This document shows positions 1-8,043 of a stretch of DNA of 64,000 nt, piece by piece (positions within the stretch are counted from its first letter, which is position 1; each line of letters opens with the position of its first letter). Below the pieces are notes generated by a model, which was given only the letters and a program-made list of their open reading frames with translations, was not told the origin of the DNA and made no database searches. The stretch covers positions 124,001-188,000 of the IMG/VR virus record IMGVR_UViG_3300045971_000577, one strand, 5' to 3'. The position numbers and the translations under genes were made by a program. This stretch comes from a virus.

Positions 1-321
1 ACGGTGATTTAGAAAAAATCGTAAATCTCTCGATGGATCAAGATACACCACTGTGGTTTTCCAGTGCTGATTTATCAACAATGGATTATTACGAGATTCG
101 TAGATTAGTGTTTGTTCAATCTCGAATGCAGTCTTTGGGTTATTAAATTCGGCAAGGATCCTGTATGTGTAATCGGCGAAATTTTTACTAACTTCTTCCG
201 AGCTAGTAAAATAGTGTGTACCGAAATCTAAATTAGCAGGAAAGTAATTAGCTTCTCTATAACCTATATAGAATTTCTTCGTTACTTTGTGCTCACACCG
301 ATACACATAAGCTCTTGTCAT
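1..321 (-). CDS. GIY-YIG-like endonuclease, 3' end cut by window edge
   Basis: The frame is open from ATG at 321 to base 1, so the C-terminus lies outside the window. The start, with AYVY then FYIGYRE about ten residues later, has the GIY-YIG spacing. It is followed by FGTHYFTSSEEV and FNNPKTAFEIEQTLI, which match in order the YYFTSSDSV and YGKKSFET stretches of the plus-strand gene at 37825. The two are probably related free-standing homing endonucleases. The family call is my reading of the pattern; catalytic residues downstream cannot be checked here. Confidence 0.6.
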   Translation of the reverse strand, partial: MTRAYVYRCEHKVTKKFYIGYREANYFPANLDFGTHYFTSSEEVSKNFADYTYRILAEFNNPKTAFEIEQTLIYESRNNPLLINQHWKTTVVYLDPSRDLRFFLNHR

Positions 322-335
322 ATTACCTGTTTTTA

Positions 336-923
336 TTATCCGTTAAGGACCCAACCGAAGATTTCTTTCCACGGTTGCTCAACACTTACTTTCGGGAATA
401 GATCCGTTTCGTAATGTGTGTTGTATGGGTGATTGATAAGAATAGGCCGTAGACCTGCTTCATATCCTGCCTCTGCTTGACGCATGTGATCCTCAATCCA
501 GAAATAATTTGTATCAGCCCAACGCAGTAGTTCATGCGCCTTGCTAATGCCCGTTTCTAGACAGACAATCTCGTTAAAAATATCCCCGAAGATTGCCTTC
601 AGGTTTTTAGTCCGATTGATCTTAGCATCCGGATGACTACTGATACTTGTAACAATAGTAAATCTGAATCCTAAATCAACAATCTTCTGAACATATTCCA
701 CAGAGTCTGCAAAAGGTTCCAAATCTGCCACTAGCGGACCTTCATTGAATTCTTTTACAAACTGGTGTGCAAGTGTTGACGGAATATTATGTCGGGTATG
801 AATAGTATAATCACTATCTGTACCAGGAATACGCGGGAAGCCTTTGCTATCCATGAACTTTTCGAAACCTTTGTTCCAGTTTAACAGACAACCGTCTGCA
901 TCTGATAGGATTACTTTGTTCAT
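336..923 (-). CDS. HAD-superfamily phosphatase
   Basis: 195 residues. Motif I is DADGC with D8 as candidate nucleophile and D10 as acid/base. Motif II is TIVTSIS near residue 92, a lysine follows near 106, and motif IV is WIEDH with E144-D145. This order is standard for small HAD hydrolases such as 5'-nucleotidases. Phage members often act on deoxynucleotides, but the substrate here is not shown by the sequence. The start overlaps the stop of the upstream gene by ATGA, indicating translational coupling. Confidence 0.82.
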   Translation of the reverse strand: MNKVILSDADGCLLNWNKGFEKFMDSKGFPRIPGTDSDYTIHTRHNIPSTLAHQFVKEFNEGPLVADLEPFADSVEYVQKIVDLGFRFTIVTSISSHPDAKINRTKNLKAIFGDIFNEIVCLETGISKAHELLRWADTNYFWIEDHMRQAEAGYEAGLRPILINHPYNTHYETDLFPKVSVEQPWKEIFGWVLNG

Positions 924-1270
924 ACGTCGAATACTGTTCTGGCACGAACGGTGCCGAATTGGTCGACAAATACTTCGGGACTGGGTTCAGCCTCAACTGG
1001 TGTGCGATATGCTGCATCTAGCTGAGCCAATTGCTTTGCATACTTTTCACGAATGTAGCTTTCAAACTTGTCATAATCAGTTACACCGTAACGGGAACCT
1101 GACAGCATCTTCTTGCTGAGGTAATCACCAATAGCAGAAGACATAGTGGTATGCTTCTTACGCAGTTGATTTACAAACTCAACAGTTTCTTCAGTTTGCC
1201 AATCGTCCTTGTCCTTAGACTTGAGCGAATGCTTATGTGATACAACAATGTAAACTTTTTCTTTAGCCAT
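920..1270 (-). CDS. Hypothetical phage protein
   Basis: 116 residues, charged, with a helical middle (EETVEFVNQLRKK) and a short C-terminal tail. No family is recognised. It overlaps the genes on both sides by a few bases, so it belongs to the operon that begins with the clamp-loader gene. It lies where T4 carries gene 62, but I see no resemblance to gp62. Confidence 0.75.
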   Translation of the reverse strand: MAKEKVYIVVSHKHSLKSKDKDDWQTEETVEFVNQLRKKHTTMSSAIGDYLSKKMLSGSRYGVTDYDKFESYIREKYAKQLAQLDAAYRTPVEAEPSPEVFVDQFGTVRARTVFDV

Positions 1271-1517
1271 GACTTTCTCCTATCCGGTTAACTTTAATAT
1301 TCTTCATTCCTGCAAACTTTAATTGCATGTAGGTGTCTGATTCTTTATCGTATGTTAGAATTATAGCAGTCCTCTCCGTGCCTTCTCTGATAGCCACGTC
1401 TAATCCGCTAACTGTTACTCCATTATTTGTTCCCGACATATTCCTATACTCGTCAAATATTACAGACGAAGGTGTCAGGCCTATAGGATATTCGTAACGA
1501 GAATATATTTTCTGCAT
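1263..1517 (-). CDS. Hypothetical phage protein
   Basis: 84 residues. The frame is open further upstream, but that part lies inside the neighbouring gene. ATG at 1517 forms a TAATG overlap with that gene's stop, so I chose it. Product is small and beta-rich (TAIILTYDKESDTYMQLKF). No function recognised. Confidence 0.75.
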   Translation of the reverse strand: MQKIYSRYEYPIGLTPSSVIFDEYRNMSGTNNGVTVSGLDVAIREGTERTAIILTYDKESDTYMQLKFAGMKNIKVNRIGESHG

Positions 1518-1738
1518 TAGTAAATATCTGCAGCGAATTTGGATGCACGCATCCATGATTCCCAATCTTCGATTGCTTCTTTCTTTGTGTCGCCGCGTCC
1601 AATAAGTCCGTAATCGCGCCAACCTAATCCATTTCTTGTAGCAATGTCGTCACGCGGAACTGCACAATGCCACTTCCCATCTACACGCCAAAATCGTAGA
1701 TTTTCTACGGTCCATTCGCTTTGTGGAATATATCTCAC
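1517..1738 (-). CDS. Hypothetical phage protein, HicB-like shape
   Basis: 73 residues, with W-rich strands (WRVDGKWHCAVPRDD) followed by YGLIGRGDTKKEAIEDW. A strand pair followed by G-x-T-x-x-E-A and a helix recalls the HicB antitoxin or RNase-H-like fold, but similarity is only in shape. Coupled by ATGA to the clamp loader upstream. Confidence 0.7.
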   Translation of the reverse strand: MRYIPQSEWTVENLRFWRVDGKWHCAVPRDDIATRNGLGWRDYGLIGRGDTKKEAIEDWESWMRASKFAADIY

Positions 1739-2673
1739 ATCAGTCCCTTTGCAACCATCTCTAGCTCTACAAGTGTTGCTGATAGATTTAGCTCAACGTC
1801 GCCAATCTGTCCGTGTTTTACGAGTCCGTCGCGAATGACAAGAATGCACTTGTTTTCTTTCTCTTCGTTGTCAGCCCACACAGCAAGATTTTCATACATG
1901 AAGCGATAAACGCCTTCGTAATCTTCTTGATTGAACTTTTCGCATACGTGAAGTCTACCTTCTCTATATTTTCCGCTTCGGAATAGCGCGACCATATCGA
2001 TCATTGCGTCTGACGTTTGCTCGCTGTCCGCATTAGGCGATACCAGCTTACTACCGCGTACATTCGCCTGAATCATGCTAATACCGCGCCTTAGATCCGG
2101 GTATGTCTTCTCTACTATTGCTTGCAATGCGTCTGGGTCAATCTCGACATTTTCAGTGTCGAGCACTTCTACCAGTCGTCCGTAGAACTCACCCATGTCG
2201 AGACTTTCAATGTGCATGCGCCCCGTTTCGCAACGTGATTTGATAGCATCTGTAATCTTATTTGGGTGATTGCAAGTTAGCAGGAATCGTACCGAGCTTG
2301 CATACTTTTCCATAGTGCCTCTAAGGACACCCTGGGCTGCTGGAGATAGTCCGTCTGCTTCGTCTAGGAAGACATACTTCATATCACCGTAACCCATTGT
2401 CTCAGAAAATCGAGTAATGGTTTCGCGGATGTAATCGACACCGTTATCTTTAGATGCATTAACTTCGAGAACGTCGAATGGATCGATGTTCAACTCGTTA
2501 AGAAGCAGCTTGATTAGTGTAGACTTACCAGTACCGGGAGACCCGGATAGAAGCATATGTGGTAATGCACCACCTGCTATCCATTGTTCGATCTGTTGTT
2601 TTTGTTTCGGGTCTTTGAATACATACCCGCTCGCCTTAGGTGGGCGATATTTTTCTGTCCATAGATCTTTCAC
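1735..2673 (-). CDS. 44: Sliding-clamp loader large subunit, gp44-like
   Basis: 312 residues; T4 gp44 is 319. An AAA+ ATPase that opens and loads the sliding clamp at primer ends. Walker A is GSPGTGKST (residues 44-52), Walker B VFLDEAD (101-107), and the arginine-finger SRC motif is at about 146-148. The N-terminal WTEKYRP is typical of replication factor C proteins. The start is GTG at 2673, preceded by GAAAGG; no better ATG lies nearby. A strong host-type promoter sits 23 bases upstream. No gp62-like small subunit was recognised in the window. Confidence 0.95.
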   Translation of the reverse strand: MKDLWTEKYRPPKASGYVFKDPKQKQQIEQWIAGGALPHMLLSGSPGTGKSTLIKLLLNELNIDPFDVLEVNASKDNGVDYIRETITRFSETMGYGDMKYVFLDEADGLSPAAQGVLRGTMEKYASSVRFLLTCNHPNKITDAIKSRCETGRMHIESLDMGEFYGRLVEVLDTENVEIDPDALQAIVEKTYPDLRRGISMIQANVRGSKLVSPNADSEQTSDAMIDMVALFRSGKYREGRLHVCEKFNQEDYEGVYRFMYENLAVWADNEEKENKCILVIRDGLVKHGQIGDVELNLSATLVELEMVAKGLM

Positions 2674-2695
2674 AGTATACCTTTCTATTTGCAGC

Positions 2696-2724
2696 AGTGT
2701 AACAAGTTACAAACGAAAGGTCAA
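2696..2724 (-). promoter_or_regulatory. Early sigma70-type promoter for the clamp-loader operon
   Basis: Reading the minus strand, TTGACC is followed after 17 bases by TACACT. It overlaps the last codons of the co-chaperonin gene and ends 22 bases before the GTG start. Confidence 0.75.
2699..2712. repeat. Palindrome TGTAAC-AA-GTTACA, possible operator
   Basis: A perfect 6-bp inverted repeat with two central bases. It covers part of the -10 box and the adjoining spacer of the early promoter. A longer inverted repeat with the same half-sites occurs upstream of folE at 30426-30447. A repressor site is inferred. Confidence 0.4.
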
Positions 2725-3077
2725 TATTGCGGTGCTCGTTCGTTCGCTGCCGAAAATACTGAGAAAATAGCTGTCTCTGGATCTGTGTCGGAAACTAGCA
2801 TCACACTCTGCGGCCATTCTACGCCCCACAGTTGGGTGTCTGTTCCGTTGTCTTCCTTAACCTTGAGCATTCGAGTCCAACGGCCATTCTCGATAAGAAT
2901 CCACTGCCCGGGTACAATATCGGTAATGTCTTCTCCGACAGAATAAACCTTTCCCCAACGAGGGCGAATACCTTCGCTCTTGCCGTTATCATTAGGGATG
3001 ATAATGCCGTTAACAATGCGCGAACCTCTTTCGAGATCCGTAACCAAAACCTTACCCTTTAGTGCTTTGATACTCAC
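2721..3077 (-). CDS. GroES-like co-chaperonin, gp31-like
   Basis: 118 residues; T4 gp31 is 111 and GroES 97. It begins with ALKGKVLVTDLERG, has the loop IVNGIIIPNDNGKS where GroES carries its mobile loop, then GKVYSVGEDITDIVPGQWIL, the cpn10 core. Phage co-chaperonins replace GroES on host GroEL so that the larger capsid protein can fold. It runs by ATGA overlap into the preceding gene. Called from domain pattern and length. Confidence 0.8.
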   Translation of the reverse strand: MSIKALKGKVLVTDLERGSRIVNGIIIPNDNGKSEGIRPRWGKVYSVGEDITDIVPGQWILIENGRWTRMLKVKEDNGTDTQLWGVEWPQSVMLVSDTDPETAIFSVFSAANERAPQY

Positions 3078-3418
3078 TTAACTTCCTTCACGATAATGTC
3101 ACCAGATGGCAACTCTGTTTCTACTTGTGTCGACTTCGGTACAGGAGGATTTGTCTTGATGACTTTCGGTGTAGGAGTCATATTCATTCCTACAGCACTA
3201 GGTACAGGTCCCTTCAAACCAGTCGCAACAACTGCTTGCTGAACGCGATGATTTTCACGAGCAATTTGTTCGGCAGTCTTTGCAATTTCGCCACCGTTGA
3301 CAAGTTGATCACCGCGAGCGTTTACCTTCATGTTTCCAATTGCAGGTGATTTTTCGTTTTCACGGCGAATAGAATCCATGTCTATTGTTACACCGCGATA
3401 TGTTACATGTTTAGCCAT
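3074..3418 (-). CDS. Conserved T4-like phage protein, unknown function
   Basis: 114 residues. The N-terminus VTYRGVTIDMDSIRRENE and the motif VNARGDQLVNGGEI resemble a short conserved protein I recall from T4-like phages of water bacteria; I know no function for it. The C-terminal third is proline- and threonine-rich and probably disordered. Confidence 0.7.
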   Translation of the reverse strand: MAKHVTYRGVTIDMDSIRRENEKSPAIGNMKVNARGDQLVNGGEIAKTAEQIARENHRVQQAVVATGLKGPVPSAVGMNMTPTPKVIKTNPPVPKSTQVETELPSGDIIVKEVK

Positions 3419-3960
3419 TATGCTATTTCCTTTAGATAATCTTTAATGTCGAGTCCGTACTTAATGGAATCGACTTTGTGAACCCCGATAAGATATAGTA
3501 TATACGAGGATACACTTGATCCTCTACCTACACCCCATATAAATTTATTCTTTCTCATGTAATCGATCAAGAATATAAACACACGCAGAAGCATAATCAA
3601 CTCACGCTCTTCGTACATTTTGTATTCTTGATGCACGCGATCAATCTCTTGCTGTACCTTGCATTTATCGAGCAGCCACGCAAGCACGTCTATTTGCTGA
3701 TAGATTACTGGAAAAATCCATTGATCAGCACACTTTTCGTGAAACTCATCGAATGATAATATTTCTTCGGGCGCACCCTCGAAAGTTATTACTTCGGACA
3801 GGAGTTCTGATTGGTGTTCTTGATGTAGTCTTATCTCGTCGTCAAAAATTACATTCAAGTGGCTGATGTTTTTGCCTTGCAATAACAATTCTCGCAGGCT
3901 ATCACTATTTAGTATTGCCTGGCCGTATGTGTTTATTGTTAGATTTTCTTCGGCTTCCAT
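3418..3960 (-). CDS. DnaE-like polymerase fragment
   Basis: 180 residues. The C-terminus WGVGRGSSVSSYILYLIGV then VDSIKYGL matches, in order and spacing, the GPGRGSAAGSLVAY ... VDPL-Y-L segment of bacterial DNA polymerase III alpha. The preceding helix (ELIMLLRVFIFLIDYM) also fits. The protein stops just before the PDFDVDF aspartate pair, so it cannot be a polymerase alone. A second DnaE-like piece lies at the right edge (63457-64000). It may be an accessory protein, one part of a split enzyme, or a remnant. Confidence 0.6.
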   Translation of the reverse strand: MEAEENLTINTYGQAILNSDSLRELLLQGKNISHLNVIFDDEIRLHQEHQSELLSEVITFEGAPEEILSFDEFHEKCADQWIFPVIYQQIDVLAWLLDKCKVQQEIDRVHQEYKMYEERELIMLLRVFIFLIDYMRKNKFIWGVGRGSSVSSYILYLIGVHKVDSIKYGLDIKDYLKEIA

Positions 3961-4670
3961 TTTTCAACTTGAACTATTCTTGCAGGCTCTCTTACCATTC
4001 CCACTGTTGTTTCGGTATTCATATCGTTGATAACTTTACGAAACTCGTCCATCGGATCTTGTATGTCGGGGAAGTCTTCCTTAACTTGTTCTTCACCTTC
4101 CTTCGCTTCGTCCGGAAATGGCTTCACAAATTCAAAACAGAACCCATCATCTCTGAACCACCAAGGACCAGTATCCTTTGTCATCCCCTCAGTATAATAT
4201 TCTGCAGAAATTGATGGCAATTCATATCCATCCTCGGGTTCATCGAACGTGTATTCCAAATTTGTATCGCTTCCACGCAATCTTATTTCACCAACTACTA
4301 GATTCGGTCCGGCAAGTGATGATATCTTAGCATGCAGAAGCTGAACTAATAAATCGTCATGTGGATTATCGGGACAGAACATCGCTATGTTAGACGAAAG
4401 ACATGCAAGATACAAGTCATCTTCGTTACCGACATCGACTACCAGGATGTTGGGTAGATTTGTATCTAACCAGAAGTAAATTTTCTGATATGCGATGGTT
4501 GCATTTATCTCTATGTCTTCCTTTGACTTACCTTTCTTTCCGCCAGCAACCAAGCTAACGTGCAAAGACCAATCGACCGGAGTCAATACTGTATTTTGAA
4601 TTCTGATCCCGGAGAAATCGTACTCCAGAGTCATGTGGCTCTTAATGATATGTTTTCCCTTCTTGATCAT
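3939..4670 (-). CDS. Conserved phage protein, unknown function
   Basis: 243 residues. Many beta strands in the first half (IRIQNTVLTPVDWSLHVSLV), an acidic stretch near residues 185-215, and a C-terminal basic tail. No family recognised. Its end overlaps the DnaE-like fragment by 22 bases, and its start overlaps the next upstream gene by ATGA. Confidence 0.75.
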   Translation of the reverse strand: MIKKGKHIIKSHMTLEYDFSGIRIQNTVLTPVDWSLHVSLVAGGKKGKSKEDIEINATIAYQKIYFWLDTNLPNILVVDVGNEDDLYLACLSSNIAMFCPDNPHDDLLVQLLHAKISSLAGPNLVVGEIRLRGSDTNLEYTFDEPEDGYELPSISAEYYTEGMTKDTGPWWFRDDGFCFEFVKPFPDEAKEGEEQVKEDFPDIQDPMDEFRKVINDMNTETTVGMVREPARIVQVEKWKPKKI

Positions 4671-4912
4671 TCTAGTTTTCCAAGTTCGATGGGCTTATTT
4701 GTATCAGGGAATTTTTTCTTGTATTCCTCGTCCATATTCTTCGCCATTCTGTTACGGCGTTCATCTTCTAGGGACTGTATGACTTCTTGAATACTCACCA
4801 CAGTGGGTGTATGACCCATTTGCTTCTGATAATTCATATGAGTATAGGCCTTACCTAATCTCTCAATAATTTCTTCGTCTGTTAGTTTGCTTACATCTAA
4901 GAATGGGTGCAT
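4667..4912 (-). CDS. Conserved small helical phage protein
   Basis: 81 residues, almost wholly helical (LTDEEIIERLGKAYTHMNYQ, then VVSIQEVIQSLEDERRNR). Similar short proteins starting MHPxLD are, from memory, common in T4-like phages. A late-type box (CATAAATA) lies 19 bases before the start, so late expression is likely. Confidence 0.7.
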   Translation of the reverse strand: MHPFLDVSKLTDEEIIERLGKAYTHMNYQKQMGHTPTVVSIQEVIQSLEDERRNRMAKNMDEEYKKKFPDTNKPIELGKLE

Positions 4913-4931
4913 GTCGTTCTCCGTGCTGAAG

Positions 4932-4939
4932 TATTTATG
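4932..4939 (-). promoter_or_regulatory. Late promoter box CATAAATA
   Basis: T4-type late box in the short gap between two genes, 19 bases upstream of the start at 4912. Confidence 0.6.
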
Positions 4940-5554
4940 TCAGCCCAGGAGGTACGAACTTATTGTTGATATTGTTTTGGCTTGATTTGCAACCGCAGTT
5001 TCTACTGTTTTGTAATATAGCTCTGCCCATTTTTTATCATAGAATAGGGCATTATATGTTATGCCACGCCCCGGAAATACGGGCAGTGCCACCAAATCGA
5101 CACAAATCATTGGATCAGTATCTGTTATAAGCTCTTTTTCCACACCCACATTCATATAATGAGATGCCGATGATAGATACGCCCTAACATTGCTCTTTAA
5201 CGGTAGATCATCCTGATGAATAAATCTTCCAGGACGTTGCGGAAATCCAAAATGGGCTACAGATTTTTTTATTTCTACCAGATGAGATTCTGTATCATAT
5301 CTACGCGGAGATACAACAACATCAATTAGTGATCTTTTTATTTCTACCATCCAAATATCGCATTCATGCAGAGCAATAATTTGCTCAGGGAATTCTATGC
5401 GATATTTCCATTTGAAATCATGATTATGAATTTCGCTCTCAGGACGAATCCTATTCATCTGCACTTCCATATTTCTATAAAAGTCAGCTTCTTCTGGCGA
5501 GCATCCCACAAGCTTGAATGTCCTGAATTCATCAGTAAAGAATTCAGTACTCAT
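4940..5554 (-). CDS. Hypothetical phage protein
   Basis: Start placed at ATG 5554 (MSTEFFTDEF), because the longer frame only reads back through the upstream gene. 204 residues, mixed alpha/beta, with a histidine- and aspartate-containing middle (EQIIALHECDIWMVEIKRS). No family recognised. Confidence 0.7.
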   Translation of the reverse strand: MSTEFFTDEFRTFKLVGCSPEEADFYRNMEVQMNRIRPESEIHNHDFKWKYRIEFPEQIIALHECDIWMVEIKRSLIDVVVSPRRYDTESHLVEIKKSVAHFGFPQRPGRFIHQDDLPLKSNVRAYLSSASHYMNVGVEKELITDTDPMICVDLVALPVFPGRGITYNALFYDKKWAELYYKTVETAVANQAKTISTISSYLLG

Positions 5555-5942
5555 CTGTAATCTCAGTAACTGTAAACCAACGGTCCGGCCACATGAATAC
5601 CTGTATAGCAGGGCACTCGACACTTAGGCGAAACTGAAGTGCATCCATTTCGTCTGCAAAGCACCAGTAAGAGCGATATTTGCCATCACCCGATCCGGTA
5701 AAGATTGCAGTCAGTTGGTTGGCGGACGTTAGTGCAGTAAAATCTACAGGAGATATTTTCTGAATAACTTCATATTCAGGCTGACTACATCCCCATGTGC
5801 CGCCTAGGTTTTTTCTAGCAATCTTCAGGGCAGACCGATAGGAGACCGACATCGTAGTGGCGCCGGTCTCCTCGTGATCTAATCTAACAACGTACGGATT
5901 AGGAAAGAATATTTTTGATTTTGTTAGTAGCCGTTTTGCCAT
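5544..5942 (-). CDS. Small-family protein with F-x-D-x-x-D-A motif
   Basis: 132 residues. The C-terminal part YRSYWCFADEMDALQFRL shows the motif that recurs in at least six other small proteins between 5.5 and 11.1 kb: a tryptophan strand, then F-x-D/E-x-x-D-A-x-x-F-x-L. Function unknown. Its start forms a TAATG overlap with the next gene. Confidence 0.7.
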   Translation of the reverse strand: MAKRLLTKSKIFFPNPYVVRLDHEETGATTMSVSYRSALKIARKNLGGTWGCSQPEYEVIQKISPVDFTALTSANQLTAIFTGSGDGKYRSYWCFADEMDALQFRLSVECPAIQVFMWPDRWFTVTEITDEY

Positions 5943-6184
5943 TAGATATATGTATGATGGAGTCTATGGAATTCCGTCAAGTCAGCCTTTTCAGAAAAAC
6001 GGATCAATACATATTGTCCGAGGTCGAGTTCTGCGTACATGCCCTTCACCTTGTCGAGTCCGTCCTGAATCTCGTTCATGCGACGATAAAAAGTGAGAGG
6101 ATGTAGCTTCACCGAAAGCCAATCAGCCGTATAGCTATGAATACGAATAGGATCACCTGTAAGACACTTACCGACCTGTTTCAT
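5942..6184 (-). CDS. Small-family protein, divergent
   Basis: 80 residues. The end LDLGQYVLIRFSEKADLTEF is a weaker form of the same C-terminal motif: strand, acidic turn, A-D-x-x-E-F. Lies in the tight cluster of small genes transcribed from the promoter at 6760. Confidence 0.65.
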   Translation of the reverse strand: MKQVGKCLTGDPIRIHSYTADWLSVKLHPLTFYRRMNEIQDGLDKVKGMYAELDLGQYVLIRFSEKADLTEFHRLHHTYI

Positions 6185-6456
6185 TACTTTTTCTCCATAG
6201 TTTCAACCCACTTGTGATACACATCATTGCGAATATCTCGAATCGAATAGTCCCGGAGATAGACTAGTCGATTTTGCAGATATTTCATCGAGACAGAATA
6301 TACACTACCGGATGTCATTACCACCTCGATATGCAAGTCGTCTCGAAGAATATCTGCCGTTAGTTCCTCGCCATCCGGGAATCTCATACTTTCGACTTGT
6401 CGCAGGGCTACAGCGAACTTATCGTCAATATAAAGAACCGCCGAATGGTATGCCAT
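6184..6456 (-). CDS. Hypothetical phage protein
   Basis: 90 residues from ATG 6456, which forms TAATG with the upstream stop. The longer frame upstream reads through the neighbour and is arginine- and glutamate-rich noise. Beta-rich start (YHSAVLYIDDKFAVALRQV), helical end. No family recognised. Confidence 0.7.
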   Translation of the reverse strand: MAYHSAVLYIDDKFAVALRQVESMRFPDGEELTADILRDDLHIEVVMTSGSVYSVSMKYLQNRLVYLRDYSIRDIRNDVYHKWVETMEKK

Positions 6457-6725
6457 TACAGCAGGCTGAGGTACAGTGAGGAAGCCGGATCGAAGTCTTG
6501 CTTGAAGATGTAGACCTTCGGATTCACACTCTTGCCCTGCTTCAGCGTCTTCAGCACGCGACCTTCCATGGTCCACTTGTCTTCGCCCTTGCCGACGTTG
6601 TCGTTCAGCCACTTGATGAGCTTGTAGAAATGTTCACGATCGCGAATCGTGACACGGAAGGTATGAGCAGCGTTTTGTTCCTTCAGGTTCACGGGTTGTG
6701 CCTTGGGAGTAGTTTGCTTGGTCAT
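6456..6725 (-). CDS. Small-family protein, first gene after an early promoter
   Basis: 89 residues. IKWLNDNVGKGEDKWTMEGR followed by a strand (VYIFKQDF) and a hydrophobic end shows the family layout W-x-x-x-N-V-G ... W. It is the first gene behind a strong host-type promoter, with AGAAAG before its ATG, so it should be made early and in quantity. Confidence 0.75.
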   Translation of the reverse strand: MTKQTTPKAQPVNLKEQNAAHTFRVTIRDREHFYKLIKWLNDNVGKGEDKWTMEGRVLKTLKQGKSVNPKVYIFKQDFDPASSLYLSLL

Positions 6726-6759
6726 ATTACACTTTCTGTAAGTTAGGTGTTGAGCTTAC

Positions 6760-6788
6760 ATTTTACTACGGCCGCTTAGTTACGTCAA
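6760..6788 (-). promoter_or_regulatory. Early sigma70-type promoter
   Basis: TTGACG, 17 bases, TAAAAT on the minus strand, in the gap between the dCMP deaminase gene and the small-gene cluster. Confidence 0.75.
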
Positions 6789-7243
6789 TCGGCTTTTGCT
6801 TCCACAACTTCTACACCTGCTTCTTTTAACATTTCCAAAGCTACAAGCATATCTTCTTGCCAACGTTCTGGCATTTTGTGTGCTGCAAATTCTTCATCCA
6901 CTACAACAGTCTTGATTTGCTTGTTGATGATTGATCGGGCACAACGGGAACAGGGTGAAAATGTAACAAACATAACACAGCCGGAGAGATCTCCTGTCGC
7001 GGCTAAGTCTATTGCATTTTCTTCAGCATGGCTGAACCATTTATATTTGAGTGGTCGCTCGTGTCTTTCGGGCACATCATCGTTGATACCCATAGGCATT
7101 CCGTTAAATGCCCACGAAACTGGTCTGCCAACGGAGGTTGTTATTACTGCACCTACCTTAGTCGACTCGTCCTTTGAGAAGGTTGCAAACTTCTTAGCAA
7201 CTCCCAGCATTCTGGAAGTCCACTTTGGAGAAAGAATGTTCAT
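6785..7243 (-). CDS. cd: dCMP deaminase
   Basis: 152 residues. Converts dCMP to dUMP, the substrate of thymidylate synthase, which the phage also encodes (30783-32258). Zinc site: H72-A-E74 (HAE, with E74 as proton shuttle) and PCSRC, with C98 and C101. The N-terminal SKDESTKVGAVI is typical of the family. Overlaps the upstream gene by ATGA. T4 cd is 193 residues; this shorter form is common in other phages. Confidence 0.93.
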   Translation of the reverse strand: MNILSPKWTSRMLGVAKKFATFSKDESTKVGAVITTSVGRPVSWAFNGMPMGINDDVPERHERPLKYKWFSHAEENAIDLAATGDLSGCVMFVTFSPCSRCARSIINKQIKTVVVDEEFAAHKMPERWQEDMLVALEMLKEAGVEVVEAKAD

Positions 7244-7566
7244 CTGCTGAGAGATTCCTTTGTAATGATTTGACCAAGCTCTTCGCCTAGGTTTTCCTTA
7301 TCTGTAACCACATAGAGGGTGGTATTTTCGCGATCGGTACGTGGATCATAGGAATGAAATCGTACAACCTTACCACCTACGGCGGGGAAAACAGTAAAAT
7401 TCAATCCGTGACCCATTCCACCGGAAGATCCCGACGAAACCATGTTAGATGATTTGGTTAGATTTCCGTAACCAATAGACACTGGTTCGCACGGAGGCTG
7501 ATCTCTACCAGATCTATTATCAATCCATCTGATAAGACGAAATAGCATATTTTTCACTGGTTGCAT
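7240..7566 (-). CDS. Hypothetical phage protein
   Basis: 108 residues. A short positively charged N-terminus, a glycine/serine-rich linker near residues 40-55, then strands (LNFTVFPAVGGKVVRFHSYD). A start at 7548 is also possible; 7566 has GGAAAA at a suitable distance. No family recognised. Confidence 0.6.
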   Translation of the reverse strand: MQPVKNMLFRLIRWIDNRSGRDQPPCEPVSIGYGNLTKSSNMVSSGSSGGMGHGLNFTVFPAVGGKVVRFHSYDPRTDRENTTLYVVTDKENLGEELGQIITKESLSR

Positions 7567-7759
7567 CTTTTGTTTTCCATGTTAATTTGAATAGGAACAG
7601 GTGTTCCGCTGTTTTGAATGCATATGTGCTGTTGTTATATGCATACCAATCTTCATATTCTTTACCTACGACATTTTCACACCATTTGTCGACAGTCGAA
7701 ATAGTCGATTCGCGCAGTATGGCTTGATATGGCCAGGCTTTCTTATTTAAGTGTCTCAT
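7520..7759 (-). CDS. Small-family protein
   Basis: 79 residues from ATG 7759, preceded by AAGGTGG; a GTG two codons upstream is less likely. KWCENVVGKEYEDWYAYN followed by YAFKTAEHLFLFKLTW carries the family signature: W-C-x-N-V-G, a second tryptophan, then F-x-L-x-W. Coupled by ATGA to the upstream gene. Confidence 0.72.
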   Translation of the reverse strand: MRHLNKKAWPYQAILRESTISTVDKWCENVVGKEYEDWYAYNNSTYAFKTAEHLFLFKLTWKTKDATSEKYAISSYQMD

Positions 7760-8043
7760 ACCCACCTTAACTTAAAGAGTGATGCATCTTCGTCATCTTT
7801 GATAAGAACGGTAAACATAGGATCCCCGCTGTTAAATCTAAAGGAGCATTCGTATACCTCTTTCATATTATCATGCATCCAATTTGTAAACTCAATATCA
7901 TCACCAGGATATACCCAGCAGTGCCATCCTGCCATTTCTTCACGGTATTCTGTAATTGGATCATCTTCGTGTTTTCGAAATACTTCGGGTATAATGTGCC
8001 ACCCGGTATCATATCTCCAATGATTCACGATTGTTTTATACAT
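7756..8043 (-). CDS. Small-family protein
   Basis: 95 residues from ATG 8043, which forms TAATG with the stop of the next gene. Tryptophan-rich start; the end FTVLIKDDEDASLFKLRW is the clearest copy of the family motif F-x-x-x-x-D-D-x-D-A-x-x-F-K-L-x-W. Function unknown. Confidence 0.75.
   Translation of the reverse strand: MYKTIVNHWRYDTGWHIIPEVFRKHEDDPITEYREEMAGWHCWVYPGDDIEFTNWMHDNMKEVYECSFRFNSGDPMFTVLIKDDEDASLFKLRWV

Noticed and set aside
920-1270. Clamp-loader small subunit gp62
   Set aside because: Right place downstream of gp44, but no resemblance in sequence and too short; left as hypothetical.
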